Of a stretch of DNA of 64,000 nt, positions 55,801 through 64,000 are shown in pieces; positions within the stretch are counted from its first letter, which is position 1; the number at the start of each line of letters is the position of its first letter. Below the pieces are notes generated by a model that was not told the DNA's origin, did no database searches, and worked only from the letters and a program-made list of their open reading frames with translations. The DNA lies in the NCBI GenBank assembly GCA_022394755.1, contig JAGFCA010000020.1, positions 123,582-187,581 on the forward strand. Reading direction: 5' to 3'. This DNA comes from Candidatus Poribacteria bacterium (GTDB lineage Bacteria > Poribacteria > WGA-4E > WGA-3G). Both the position numbers and the translations under genes were made by a program.

Positions 55801-58800
55801 AGTGCCACAATTGATGTCGCAATTAATATTCTTGATAACGCACCACCTGCGTTCACGGAGAATGACACAACTGAACGTACACTAAGAGAGAACACACCGA
55901 TAGGTGAAGCTATTGGTGATCCTATCTCTGCAACTGACCCGGATGCAGGGGATATATTGACCTATACCCTTTCAGGTGGCGATGTGTCATCTTTTGACAT
56001 TGACTCAAGTAGTGGTCAATTAATGGTAAATGGTGATTTTGATTATGAAAAGGAAAAATCATATAGGATATTCATCACTGTCGAAGACAACTTTAATGGT
56101 CGGGACAGAATTATTGTTACCGTGAACGTTGAAGATTACTTTGACGAATCAACACCATTGAGTGAACGTACTGAGGCGGTAAGTAATGGAATTTTATCAC
56201 AGATACCGAATGTATCAGAAGCAGCAGATGTTAAAGATACACATCTTCCGAAAATTAAGAATCTCAATTTACTGAATGCCTCTATAACAACACTCAAGAG
56301 TGGTGATTTTAGCGGGTTAACCAAATTGCAAACACTTGTTTTGACTTCAAATTCATTTTCAAGTTTGCCATCTGATGTATTTGATGGCTTGACATCTTTG
56401 GTAACGCTCAGTCTGGGGCACAACTCTCTTACAAGTTTGCCATCAGATGTATTTGATGGCTTGACATCTTTGGAAACGCTTAGTCTGGGGTACACATCCA
56501 TTTCAAGTTTACCATCTGATGTATTTGATAGCTTGACATCTTTAGAAACGCTCAATCTGGATTACACATCCATTTCAAGTTTACCAGCAGGGATTTTTGA
56601 TGGACTGTCATCCTTGACAACACTGAACCTCGTTGGGAATTCACTATCAAGCTTACCTGACGGTATATTCCAAGCACTTCCCAATTTAACTAAGTTTGAT
56701 CTTAGAAGTAATAGTGTGTATCCGATCCCAGTTCCCGTATCACTTGATAAAGTTTCAGATAGGACGTTCAAAGCGAGTATCGCTGCCGTTGCTCCTGTTA
56801 GAATGGTTCTACCCATTACCGTGACGAATGGCACAATCGACGGTGATACAACCAGTATTATTATCCCAAAAGGACAGGTACAAAGTGATTCTACACTTAC
56901 TGTTACAAGGACTTCTGGCAGTATCGGAGCTGTATCAGTAGATATAGATTCGTTTCCAGATATACCAAGTGGGCATGATGGTTATAGTTTTGTAAAATCA
57001 AGCAACCTCCCTTTAGATGTCATTGATACTAATAACATAAGTCCATCTTTTAGAGATGGAGACAGCACGCGACGGTGGGTAAATGAACATTCACCTTCAG
57101 GAACTAATATCGGTAATCCCGTGATAGCAACAGATGGTGGGGATGAAGGTGATAGCGTGTCATACACTCTCGGTGGAACAGACGCATCAGACTTCGATAT
57201 TAATCAGGAGACTGGACAGTTAATTACCAAGAGTGATCTTGATTATGAGACAAAAACCTCCTACTCGGTAACAATAACGGCAAATGACAGATATGGAGGT
57301 AGCGACACCATAAATGTAACCATTAGAATTAACAATATCAACGATTTAGTTTTCCTTGAAGGTGGATCAGCAACTCGATCAGTCGATGAAAATACTGATT
57401 CAGGTTCTAACATCGGTGATCCTCTTACAGCACAGTATTATGATGATACATCGGTGACATTAACATATAGCCTTAAGGGTAGAGATAGAAACAGATTTGA
57501 CATTGATAGTGAGACCGGTCAATTAAAGACAAAAGATGATCTTGACTTTGAATCAAAAAGTTCTTATTCCGTAGAGGTTGAAGCTAAGAATACGGAGATA
57601 GGAAGTAGAACCATAAACGTCACCATCAATGTGAATGACATCTTTGAAGCATTTCCATTAGATCAACGGACTGAGGAAGTAGAGGGCAGAATCTTATTCG
57701 CTTTAGATCTTCCATTAGGCACTACTATAACCGATACACATCTTACCACAGTCACTGAAATCAATTTGATTGGCCATTCAATTTCTTCGTTAAAAGAGGA
57801 TGATTTTGATGGATTGACTGGTTTGAAAAGGCTTCTATTTCGTACCAATTCTATGACGTATCTACACGAAGATCTTTTTGACGGATTGTCCTCACTGGAA
57901 TTAATTAATTTTTCTCACAACGACATAGAAGGTTTACATAAAGATACATTTGATGGGTTAAGTTCGTTAACTGAAATCGACTTCTCAGAGAATGATATCA
58001 GGAGTCTTCCAGAGGATATCTTTGATGGATTGTCGAACCTTAAAAAAATCAATTTTCGAGCGAATTCTATCTCAGATCTTCCTGAGGATGTATTTGATGG
58101 GTTGAGCAAATTGGAAGAATTAGACCTCGCGGCCAATTCCATCCCAAGTCTGCATAAAGACGTTTTTGATGGATTAGGCAATTTGAAAGTTTTAGATCTA
58201 TTTAACAATGCTATTCCTTCTCTTCCCAAATTTGTATTTGACGAGTTAAGACAATTAAGAGAGCTTAACTTAGTGTTTAATAGACTCACAAGTCTTCCAG
58301 ATGATATTTTTGTGGGTTTAACAAAACTTGAAACTATTAAGTTAGCAAGTAACACAAGAAACCCAATAGATATCAAGGTGGATTTAGCTAAAACTACAAG
58401 TACATCAATTTATGGAGTTAATGGAAAATATTTCGTTCCTAATTTACACACTGGGGCTCCATTCGAGGTGACTATTAAAACGGATGTATCAGATACAGGT
58501 ACTATTATCGGTAGTAAGGAGGTGACTTTCAATACAGGTACTGACAATGGTAACAGATCAATTCATGCGGTACGATATGCAGGTGTTACTGATGCAGTCA
58601 CTGTGGATATTGAAGAACTACCTTCCATACCCGAATCACACTCCGGTTACAGACTTGTCAAATCGGATAATTTGCCTTTAACGGTAATTGAAGATGACAA
58701 TGCTGCACCAACTGCAATTGATCCGATACCCGATGAGACAGATTTCTTGCCAAACTTCCCAAATCCATTTAATCCAGAAACGTGGATCCCGTATCAGTTA

Positions 58801-59025
58801 TCTGAAGCATCTGATGTTACGATAACAATTTACAATATTCGTGGCATTGTCGTTCGTAATTTAGCGTTAGGACATCAAAAAGCGGGATTCTACAGGGATC
58901 GTAAAAGCGCTGCTCATTGGGATGGTAGAAACGCACTGGGAGAACGCGTAGCGACAGGTGTGTATTTTGTTACATTCAAGGCAGGAGATTTTACTGCAAC
59001 GCGTAGAATGTTGATACTTAAATAG
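49876..59025 (+). CDS. giant LRR/cadherin-like surface protein (giant 1)
   Basis: 3049 residues in the open frame. Order by residue: LRR block with RT cap (15-105), beta domain (110-205), five cadherin-like repeats (214-725), LRR plus beta domain (725-1045), two cadherins (1050-1255), LRR plus beta (1257-1580), five cadherins (1580-2090), LRR plus beta (2090-2385), two cadherins (2387-2590), LRR plus beta (2592-2945) and a C-terminal sorting tail (PNPFNPETWIPYQL, 2955-3049). Cadherin-like repeats carry ATDDDGD and LDYE calcium signatures. No complete signal peptide lies in this frame: the GTG at 49876 yields only LLMLNLLGHA. A signal-like start from GTG 49812 (ribosome binding site GAGGG) is in another frame, suggesting a frameshift near 49864-49905. 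Confidence 0.85.
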   Translation: MYVLLMLNLLGHAEITPVSERTTEVQTAIVAAVGVSSIDDVTETHLAEITLLNLKNKGITELKSGDLSGMTKLDSLNLYGNQLSRLPDGIFDGLTSLTKLRLGRNTVDPMLISVTLERVADNEFKAKVPTGAPFAIVLPVSVTNGTIDDASTTLTIPVGKIYSQSLTVTRTADTTDDIKADIGALPSLPSINHYGYELTKPSSLPILIHRHPSNEFAPVFSDGESTTRSIAENTIAGQNIGTAVVATDENGDTITYSLSGTDAASFDFVSTSGQLQTKVALDYETKSSYSVIITATDTEDESDTISVTINVTNVNEAPAFSSDNLTLSIAENTEPGVNIGSAVTATDDDGDTLTYSLSGTDAASFYILRTTGQIRTDASLDYETKNTYSVTVTATDGDNATATIDVAINVTNVVELGENVAPIFTDGESTTRSIPENISSGVNIGNAVIATDDTNDELTYSINGTDAISFSIESTTGQLKTDASLDYETKSSYSVVVTATDSGELTDSITVTINVTDVNEAPVFASESITRSVAENTDADVNIGSTVSATDDDGDTLTYTFSGDDAASFSIESATGQLKTKVDLDYEDKYVYSVKVTASDGTLTDSVNVTIRVTNVHEEDINNYPEFVEGISTTRSVTENLNSDTAFGERIIAADSDGDGVTYSLSGTDVTSFSIDTDEGQLRTRVQLDYETKNTYAITVTISDGNGGSASIEVTINIIDVLESTPLADRTNAVMLGIQEAISEQQLDTSTGINDTVFSAITSVTVPSSSVSTFKSGDFSGLTSLKSLIIENNLSLTSLPSDIFEGLSSLEGLSLSGNSLLDSLPSGVFDSLEMLETLRLAGNGLSILPSNIFDELTSLEVLNLSSNSLNNLSQAIFQELTQLEELNISTNSILSLQSNLFNGLSQLSTLYIDNNKLSSLPNGVFDGLTSLDSVSILQDGTQLSLSISLEKDQNDQIKASVDTGATFDIVVPIVVTNGSIEQDTSTLTIPTGKLESDNVITVSRTVGTTAAVTVEIGTLPSIPTNHAGYTLSRSSSDEVVVIPATDVTSNSAPVFSAGTSTTRSIVENTAADVNIGSAVSATDADDDSLTYSLGGTDAASFDIDSTNGQLKTKAALDYETKSSYSVNVMVSDGTLTDSINVTIRVTNVHEEDINNNPEFDEGITTTISVRENTDSGTDIGPTLNASDSDSDTVTYSLSGTDATSFSIHSDSGQLSTNAVLDYETKNAYVVTVTISDGNGGSASIDVTINVIDVLESTPLADRTNSVMLGIQESIKELQLDTSMGINDSVLSEITFLEVPSSSVSTFKSGDFSGLTSLSNLIIDNNLSLKSLPSDIFDGLSSLEGLYFSGNNSLENLPSGVFDSLEMLETLRLVGNGLRNLPNNIFDELTSLKVLNLTSNSLNSLSENIFQELTQLEELNLSHNSIRSLGSDIFSGLSQLTTLHIDNNKLSSLPIGVFEGLIALDLFTIRQVGTQTSLSISLEKDQNDQIQASIDTGATFDIEVPVIVTNGSIDQNATTLTIPTGKLKSDNVITVSRTVGTTAAVTVEIGTLPSIPNTHSGYSLSGSSSNEIEVIPATAGPSNSAPVFSEGASTSRSIAENTGADVNIGSGVSATDVDDDTLTYSLGGTDVSSFDIDSTNGQLKTKAALDYETKSSYSVIITVSDGSSTDSITVTINITDIDERPPNNAPVFTDGSTTSRSIAENTETGQNIGTAVSATDDDNNTLTYTLGGTDASSFDVDSTSGQLKTKAALDYETKSSYSVTVTVKDENDASDSINVTINVTDANDAPAFATNSVVRFLVENTPANTNIGSAISATDDDDDTLTYSLGGTDAASFDIDTSDGQLKTKAALDFETKSSYSVTITVSDGSLTDSIVITINITEDGTQSNNPPVFTDGTSTTRSIKEGASAGQNIGEPISATDPDALDTLTYTLGGTNKGAFRIDASTGQLKTKASLDFNRKKKYSVTVTVSDGNSGSATIDVAINILDNAPPAFTENDTTERTLRENTPIGEAIGDPISATDPDAGDILTYTLSGGDVSSFDIDSSSGQLMVNGDFDYEKEKSYRIFITVEDNFNGRDRIIVTVNVEDYFDESTPLSERTEAVSNGILSQIPNVSEAADVKDTHLPKIKNLNLLNASITTLKSGDFSGLTKLQTLVLTSNSFSSLPSDVFDGLTSLVTLSLGHNSLTSLPSDVFDGLTSLETLSLGYTSISSLPSDVFDSLTSLETLNLDYTSISSLPAGIFDGLSSLTTLNLVGNSLSSLPDGIFQALPNLTKFDLRSNSVYPIPVPVSLDKVSDRTFKASIAAVAPVRMVLPITVTNGTIDGDTTSIIIPKGQVQSDSTLTVTRTSGSIGAVSVDIDSFPDIPSGHDGYSFVKSSNLPLDVIDTNNISPSFRDGDSTRRWVNEHSPSGTNIGNPVIATDGGDEGDSVSYTLGGTDASDFDINQETGQLITKSDLDYETKTSYSVTITANDRYGGSDTINVTIRINNINDLVFLEGGSATRSVDENTDSGSNIGDPLTAQYYDDTSVTLTYSLKGRDRNRFDIDSETGQLKTKDDLDFESKSSYSVEVEAKNTEIGSRTINVTINVNDIFEAFPLDQRTEEVEGRILFALDLPLGTTITDTHLTTVTEINLIGHSISSLKEDDFDGLTGLKRLLFRTNSMTYLHEDLFDGLSSLELINFSHNDIEGLHKDTFDGLSSLTEIDFSENDIRSLPEDIFDGLSNLKKINFRANSISDLPEDVFDGLSKLEELDLAANSIPSLHKDVFDGLGNLKVLDLFNNAIPSLPKFVFDELRQLRELNLVFNRLTSLPDDIFVGLTKLETIKLASNTRNPIDIKVDLAKTTSTSIYGVNGKYFVPNLHTGAPFEVTIKTDVSDTGTIIGSKEVTFNTGTDNGNRSIHAVRYAGVTDAVTVDIEELPSIPESHSGYRLVKSDNLPLTVIEDDNAAPTAIDPIPDETDFLPNFPNPFNPETWIPYQLSEASDVTITIYNIRGIVVRNLALGHQKAGFYRDRKSAAHWDGRNALGERVATGVYFVTFKAGDFTATRRMLILK
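51985..53015 (+). repeat. LRR-beta cassette, copy 1
   Basis: About 1030 bp, very similar at nucleotide level to 53578-54610 and 62046-63075. Encodes the end of a cadherin repeat, the LADRTN cap, LRRs with SLPSDIF and LSSN units, and the beta domain ending in IEVIPA-type residues. Confidence 0.7.
53578..54610 (+). repeat. LRR-beta cassette, copy 2
   Basis: Second copy of the same cassette inside the first giant gene. It has the same start (SDGNGGSASI) and end (EVIPATAG), differing mainly in LRR side chains. Confidence 0.7.
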
Positions 59026-59045
59026 TTCAACACAATGATTGTTAT

Positions 59046-59090
59046 ATGAAGATTAGGTAGATATTTTCACAGAATTTATTTAATCTTCAT
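59046..59090 (+). terminator. candidate terminator after giant 1
   Basis: ATGAAGATTA (59046-59055) and its exact complement (59081-59090), 10-bp stem, 25-nt loop. No T run follows, so confidence is moderate. Confidence 0.35.
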
Positions 59091-59249
59091 AAAATCCAAC
59101 TAACCGCTATTATGGAAGGATTTCATGTGATTGTTTTTACACAAGAAACATCTGAATAATTGCATTGACTAACCAATAGACTGGTAAAAAATTAAATTAT
59201 AATAATATCTAACAAAAATTATAGAAGGAAATATAAAAAGGTAAATTAG

Positions 59250-62200
59250 ATGACAGGTACATATATAAATCAGAAAAATATCGGCTTTACACTTTTGATT
59301 ATATTAATGATTATTGGACACCAGGTTGCAAGTTTTGCTCAAACCCCAACAGATACTCCAGAAATCACACCCGTGGTTGAACGAACTTCCCAAGTTGCTG
59401 ATGCTATTGTCGCTGCATTAGGAGTAGAATCTGCAGAGGATGTTACCGATGAACAGCTTACTGAGATCACATCTCTAAATTTACGTAACAAAAGTATTAC
59501 TCAACTAAAATCCGGTGATTTTTCTGGTATGACTAAACTGACAAATCTGAACCTATATGATAACCAACTCAGTAGTCTACCGGATGGAATTTTTGAAGGA
59601 TTAACTTCTTTGACGACTCTACGTCTGGGAAAAAAACACTGTTGACCCAATGTTAATTACAGTGACTCTTGAAAGGGTCGCAGACAATGAATTTAAGGCG
59701 AAAGTTCCAACAGGTGCACCTTTTTCTATAATTGTACCAGTTAGTGTTACAAACGGTAGCATTGATGGTGGTGCAATAACACTTACAATCTCCACAGGAA
59801 AAATTTATAGCGAGAGTCTAACGGTAACCCGTACACTAAATACCACAGATGATGTCACTGCTGATGTTGGAACGTTGCCCGATCTTCCATCTATCAATCA
59901 TTACGGTTATACTCTAACCAAACCCAATTCCTTACCGATTTTAATCCATCGTGATCCAACCAATGCGGTAGACCCGGTATTCTCAGATGGCGAAACCACA
60001 ACACGGTCCATTGCTGAGAACACAGTTGCAGGACAAAACATCGGTACTCCTGTTGAAGCGACTGATGATAACGGTTATACCTTGACATATAGTCTCAGCG
60101 GTACTGATGCTGCATCTTTTGATATTGTAAGTGCCTCTGGTCAACTCCAGACTAAAGCATCACTGGATTTTGAAACAAAATCTTCATATTCAGTAACTAT
60201 CACAGCAACGACTACAGAAGGTCTGACAGATACAATATCAGTGACGATCAACGTTACCGATGTAAATGAAGCACCCGTATTTTCATCTGTGAGTACGACA
60301 CTTTCCGTAGCAGAGAATACGGATTCTGGTTCAAATATCGGTTCTCCTATTACAGCCACAGATGAGGATAACGATACATTGAGTTATCGTTTAAGTGGAA
60401 CAGATGCAGCGTCCTTTTATATTGGTGAAACAAGTGGTCAACTTCAAACGAAAGCAGCACTGGATTACGAATCAAAGAATGTCTATTACGTCTCGGTCAT
60501 TGCATCGGATGGTAGTCTTACAGCTTCCATACCAGTGACAATCAATATTACGAACATTGACGAACAGGATGTTAACAACGCACCCGTTTTCACAGATGGG
60601 AGTAGCACGACAAGATCCGTTCAAGAAAATACTGCTGCAGGGGTCAATATAGGGAGTCCTGTTGACGCAACAGACGCAGATGCTGATACTTTAACCTATG
60701 CTATTAGTGGCACAGATGCAGCGTCCTTTGATATTGTAAATACCACTGGACAAATTCAGACAAAAGCATCACTTGACTATGAAACGAAGTCGTCCTATTC
60801 TGTCATTGTTACAGCTACGGATACAGAAGATCAATCGGTTACGATTAACGTTACAATCAACGTGACCGATGTCAATGAAGCACCTGTGTTTTCATCAGAA
60901 AGCATTGTCCTAAGTATAGCAGAGAATACTGCCCCAGGTGTTGCTGTTGGTAGTCCTGTTACAGCGACAGATGATGATGGTGATATATTGACCTATAGTC
61001 TAAGTAGAACAGATGCCCAGTCCTTTTATATTGTAAATACTACTGGACAAATTCAGACAGATGCCAGTTTAGACTATGAAACGAAGAATTCTTATTCAGT
61101 CACAGTAACCGCTACAGATGGAGACAATGCGACAGATACAATTGATGTTACAATCAATGTGACAGATGTAACAGAAATTGGTGAGAATGTGGCACCAATA
61201 TTTTCTGATGGCGAGAGCACTACGCGGAGTATATCAGAGAATATCTCATCAGGAACAAACATCGGGACACCTGTTACAGCGACAGACGGTGATGGTGATG
61301 AGTTAACCTATACTCTCGGTGGCACCGATAAAGCATCTTTTAGTATTGATAGTACGACGGGGCAACTTAAAACAGAAGATGATTTGGATTATGAAACGAA
61401 GTCTACCTATGCAGTTACTGTTACAGCTACGGATTCAAGTGATCTTGCTAATACTAAGAGTATCAGTGTTACGATCAATGTGACGAATGTAGCTGAAGCA
61501 CCAGTATTTGCATCCGATAGCATTAACAGAAGTATAGCAGAGAATACAGATGAAGATGTCAATATTGGTAGTGCGATTTCTGCAATAGACGGTGATGGTG
61601 ATGAGTTAACCTATACTCTCAGTGGAGACGATGCATCTTCGTTCAGTCTTGATAGTACTTCTGGACAACTCAAAACAAGTGATGATTTGGATTACGAGGA
61701 TAAGCGTGTTTATTCTGTGAAAGTTACAGCATCGGATGGTACACTTACCGATTCCGTCAATGTAACCATCAGAGTCACTAACGTACACGAAGAAGATATC
61801 AACAACTATCCTGAGTTTGTTGAGGGAATCGCAACCAGCAGGTCTGTTAGAGAAAATTCTTCTGATGGTACTGCTATCGGTGATACTTTAAATGCAATTG
61901 ACAGTGATGGTGACCAAATAACCTACTCACTTAGTGGAACGAATGCGGCATCCTTTTCCATTCACAGCAATACAGGACAACTTAGCACAAATGCTGAACT
62001 GGATTATGAAACTAAAAATACTTATGTTGTCATTGTGACTGTATCAGATGGAAACGGCGGCAGTGCCAGTATTGATGTTACGGTCAACGTTATTGACGTA
62101 TTGGAATCCAGCGCTCTTGCTGATAGGACAAATTCGGTGCTACTTGGTATCCAAAATGCTATTACCGACATGCAAATTGACACTACATTGGGAATTAACG

Positions 62201-64000
62201 ATGCTGTACTTTCTGCAATTACTTCCATAACAGTTCCCTCAAGTACTATAAGTACGTTTAAAAGTGGTGATTTCTCTGGTCTTACATCCTTAAAAAGCTT
62301 AATAATAGAAAACAACCTATCCTTGACAAGTTTACCATCAGATATTTTTGATGAATTGTCTTCGTTGGAAGTACTTTCTTTATCCGGTAACAGTTCATTG
62401 GAAAGACTCCCTTCAGGTGTTTTTGATAGCTTGAGAATGTTGGAAACACTTAGATTGGTGGGCAATGGACTGAAGAATTTACCAAACGACATTTTTGATG
62501 AGTTGACTTTGTTGGAAGTACTCAATTTATCAAGTAACTCGCTTAATAATCTATCGCAAACCATTTTTCAAGAGTTAACACAACTTGAAGAACTTTATCT
62601 CAGCCATAAATCAATCCTGAGTCTCCAGTCAGACATATTCTCCGGTTTATCACAGCTTTCTACCCTGCAGATAGATAATAATCAACTTAGTAGTCTTCCC
62701 ATTGGTGTGTTTGTTGGATTAACAGCATTGGATTCGGTTAGCATACGACAAGGGGATACACAACTATCGCTTTCCATATCTCTAACTATAGATCTGGAGG
62801 AACAGATCAAAGCAAGTGTAGATACAGGTGCTCCTTTTGATATTGTGGTGCCTGTTATAGTTACCAATGGCAACATTGACCAAGATACCACTTCGCTTAC
62901 GATTCAAACAGGTAAAATTGAGAGTGATAATGTAATCAGTGTATCACGTACTACTGGGACAACTGCAGCAGTCACCGCGCAAATCGGAACATTACCTTCA
63001 TTACCTACCAGGCACTCTGGATATTCACTGAGTAGGTCGAGTTCTGATGAAATCGAAGTTATCCCTGCGGTAGAAGAGACATCTAATTCTGTGCCGGTCT
63101 TTAGTGACGGTTCGAGCACGACAAGAAGTATAGCGGAGAACACTGCAGAAGGTGTGAATATTGGCAGTGCTGTCTCTGCGACGGATGCAGATGATGATAC
63201 ATTGAACTATAGTTTGGGTGGAACGGATGCGACATCATTTGATATTGTCAGTACGAGCGGTCAGATCAGAACGAAAGCTGCTTTGGACTATGAAACGAAG
63301 AGTTCATATTCTGTGACGGTAACAGCAACTGATGGCAATAGTGGTTCTGATTCTATCAGTGTAACGATCAGTGTCACTGACGCGAATGATGCACCTACTT
63401 TCGCTTCGGACTCTGTGTCCCTTTCTGTAGCAGAGAATACTGATGCGGATACAGTGTTTGGTGATCCTATATCGGCTACGGATGAAGATGGCGATACACT
63501 AATCTATAGTCTTGGTGGCACGGATGCATCCTCTTTTACCATTGATTCAACTAATGGTCAATTAAAAACAAAAGCTGCTTTGGATTATGAAACTAAGAGT
63601 AGTTATTCTGTAACGGTAACAGCAACCGATGCCGATAGTGGTTCTGATTCTATCAATGTGACTATCAACATTACTGATGTTGTGGAGGTTACAAATAATG
63701 CTCCTGAGTTCACAGAAGGGGATAGTACCAACCGTTCTGTAGTTGAAAACACTGATACAGGACAGAACATCGGCGGAGCTGTTTCAGCAATGGATTCCGA
63801 TGATGATACCTTGACATATAGTCTTGGTGGCACAGATGCAGCGTCGTTTGACATTGACACATCCAATGGTCAGCTTAAGAGTAAAACACATCTTAACTAT
63901 GAAACCAAGAATAGTTATTCTGTGGTAGTTACTGTCTCTGATGGAAGTCAAACAGATACCATCAGCATAACGATAAATGTTACTGATGTCAATGAGGCAC
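59250..64000 (+). CDS. second giant LRR/cadherin-like surface protein, frameshifted near its start, runs off the window
   Basis: ATG at 59250 begins an intact signal peptide (about 12-30, FTLLIILMIIGHQVASFAQ). The frame stops at 59643-59645 after LRLGKKHC because of an A7 tract at 59630-59636. With one A fewer the frame reads GKNTVDPMLITVTLE and stays open to 64000, matching giant 1 throughout. Order after the break: beta domain (to about 59930), seven cadherin-like repeats (59960-62100), LRR plus beta domain (62100-63075) and three complete cadherin repeats before the window ends at TDVNEA. The C-terminus is not seen. The 59250-59645 part alone would be a 131-residue LRR fragment. Same family and gene order as giant 1, so a tandem duplicate. 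Confidence 0.75.
62046..63075 (+). repeat. LRR-beta cassette, copy 3 (in giant 2)
   Basis: Same 1030-bp cassette as 51985-53015 and 53578-54610. The three copies differ by scattered substitutions, so they arose by duplication or gene conversion within and between the giant genes. Confidence 0.7.

Noticed and set aside
59161..59203. Promoter for giant 2 using TTGACT and TATAAT
   Set aside because: Spacing between the hexamers is far too long (about 27 bp).
51960..63866. Minus-strand ORFs of 60-180 residues across the giant genes
   Set aside because: Opposite-strand shadows of repetitive coding DNA, with Ser/Leu-rich translations repeated in step with the cassettes.
80..64000. tRNA, rRNA or CRISPR features
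   Set aside because: No T-loop-like GGTTCGAATCC with cloverleaf pairing, no rRNA conserved blocks and no regularly spaced repeats were seen by eye; a tRNAscan or CRT run would be decisive.

Overview
This AT-rich window most resembles a Gram-negative bacterium of the Candidatus Poribacteria type. That is inferred from family content, not from a marker gene. The pointers are lipoprotein and outer-membrane export signals, a PNPFNPETWIPYQL-type C-terminal sorting tail, tandem phytanoyl-CoA-dioxygenase-like genes, a Gfo/Idh/MocA plus TIM-barrel epimerase pair, a bacterial microcompartment (BMC) gene group, LRR/cadherin giants and an Rpn/PD-(D/E)XK gene. No rRNA, tRNA or CRISPR array was seen.

Layout. 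Positions 1-3.0 kb (minus strand): a cut-off lipoprotein, a porin-like protein with a consensus promoter, and a basic hypothetical protein overlapped by a 37-aa basic ORF. 3.6-11.9 kb (minus): one probable operon from a perfect sigma70-type promoter encoding a VWA membrane protein, a DUF4159 protein, a 1172-aa DUF4175-like coiled-coil membrane protein and a NagZ-type GH3 enzyme. 12.0-15.1 kb (minus): two paralogous membrane proteins, then a sugar isomerase/oxidoreductase pair with its own promoter and terminator. 15.7-24.0 kb (plus): MsrP, two serpin lipoproteins, a membrane metalloprotease, a metallophosphatase, a TPR protein and a small BMC locus (shell protein, PduL, flavoprotein-like protein). 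24.3-28.6 kb (plus): an exported Ser/Arg-rich protein and a small envelope group including a Wzz/GumC-like protein. 29.2-34.9 kb (plus): an EF-hand-bearing outer-membrane lipoprotein followed by an ExbB fusion and two ExbD proteins. 35.1-41.5 kb (minus): glutamate synthase and gamma-glutamyltransferase, linking to glutamine/glutamate and glutathione metabolism. 41.6-43.5 kb: a frameshifted Rpn-type gene between 246-bp direct repeats, then a candidate small RNA. 43.9-48.3 kb: a membrane-anchored hypothetical, two dioxygenase-like paralogues and a glycogen-synthase-like glycosyltransferase. 48.3-49.9 kb: a long AT-rich leader. 49.9-64.0 kb (plus): two tandem giant surface proteins built from alternating LRR, a recurrent beta domain and cadherin-like repeats.

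Much of the window serves the envelope and cell surface. The less usual parts are the tandem giants and their recurrent LRR/beta module, the small BMC locus whose cargo candidates carry amphipathic N-termini, the serpin pair with different predicted P1 residues, the ExbB fusion beside an EF-hand outer-membrane protein, the gltB leader with mutually exclusive hairpins, and the candidate sRNA. Three reading-frame breaks (Rpn gene and both giants) fall in or near homopolymers or short repeats. They could be sequencing errors, decay or slippage-based switching, and the sequence alone does not decide.
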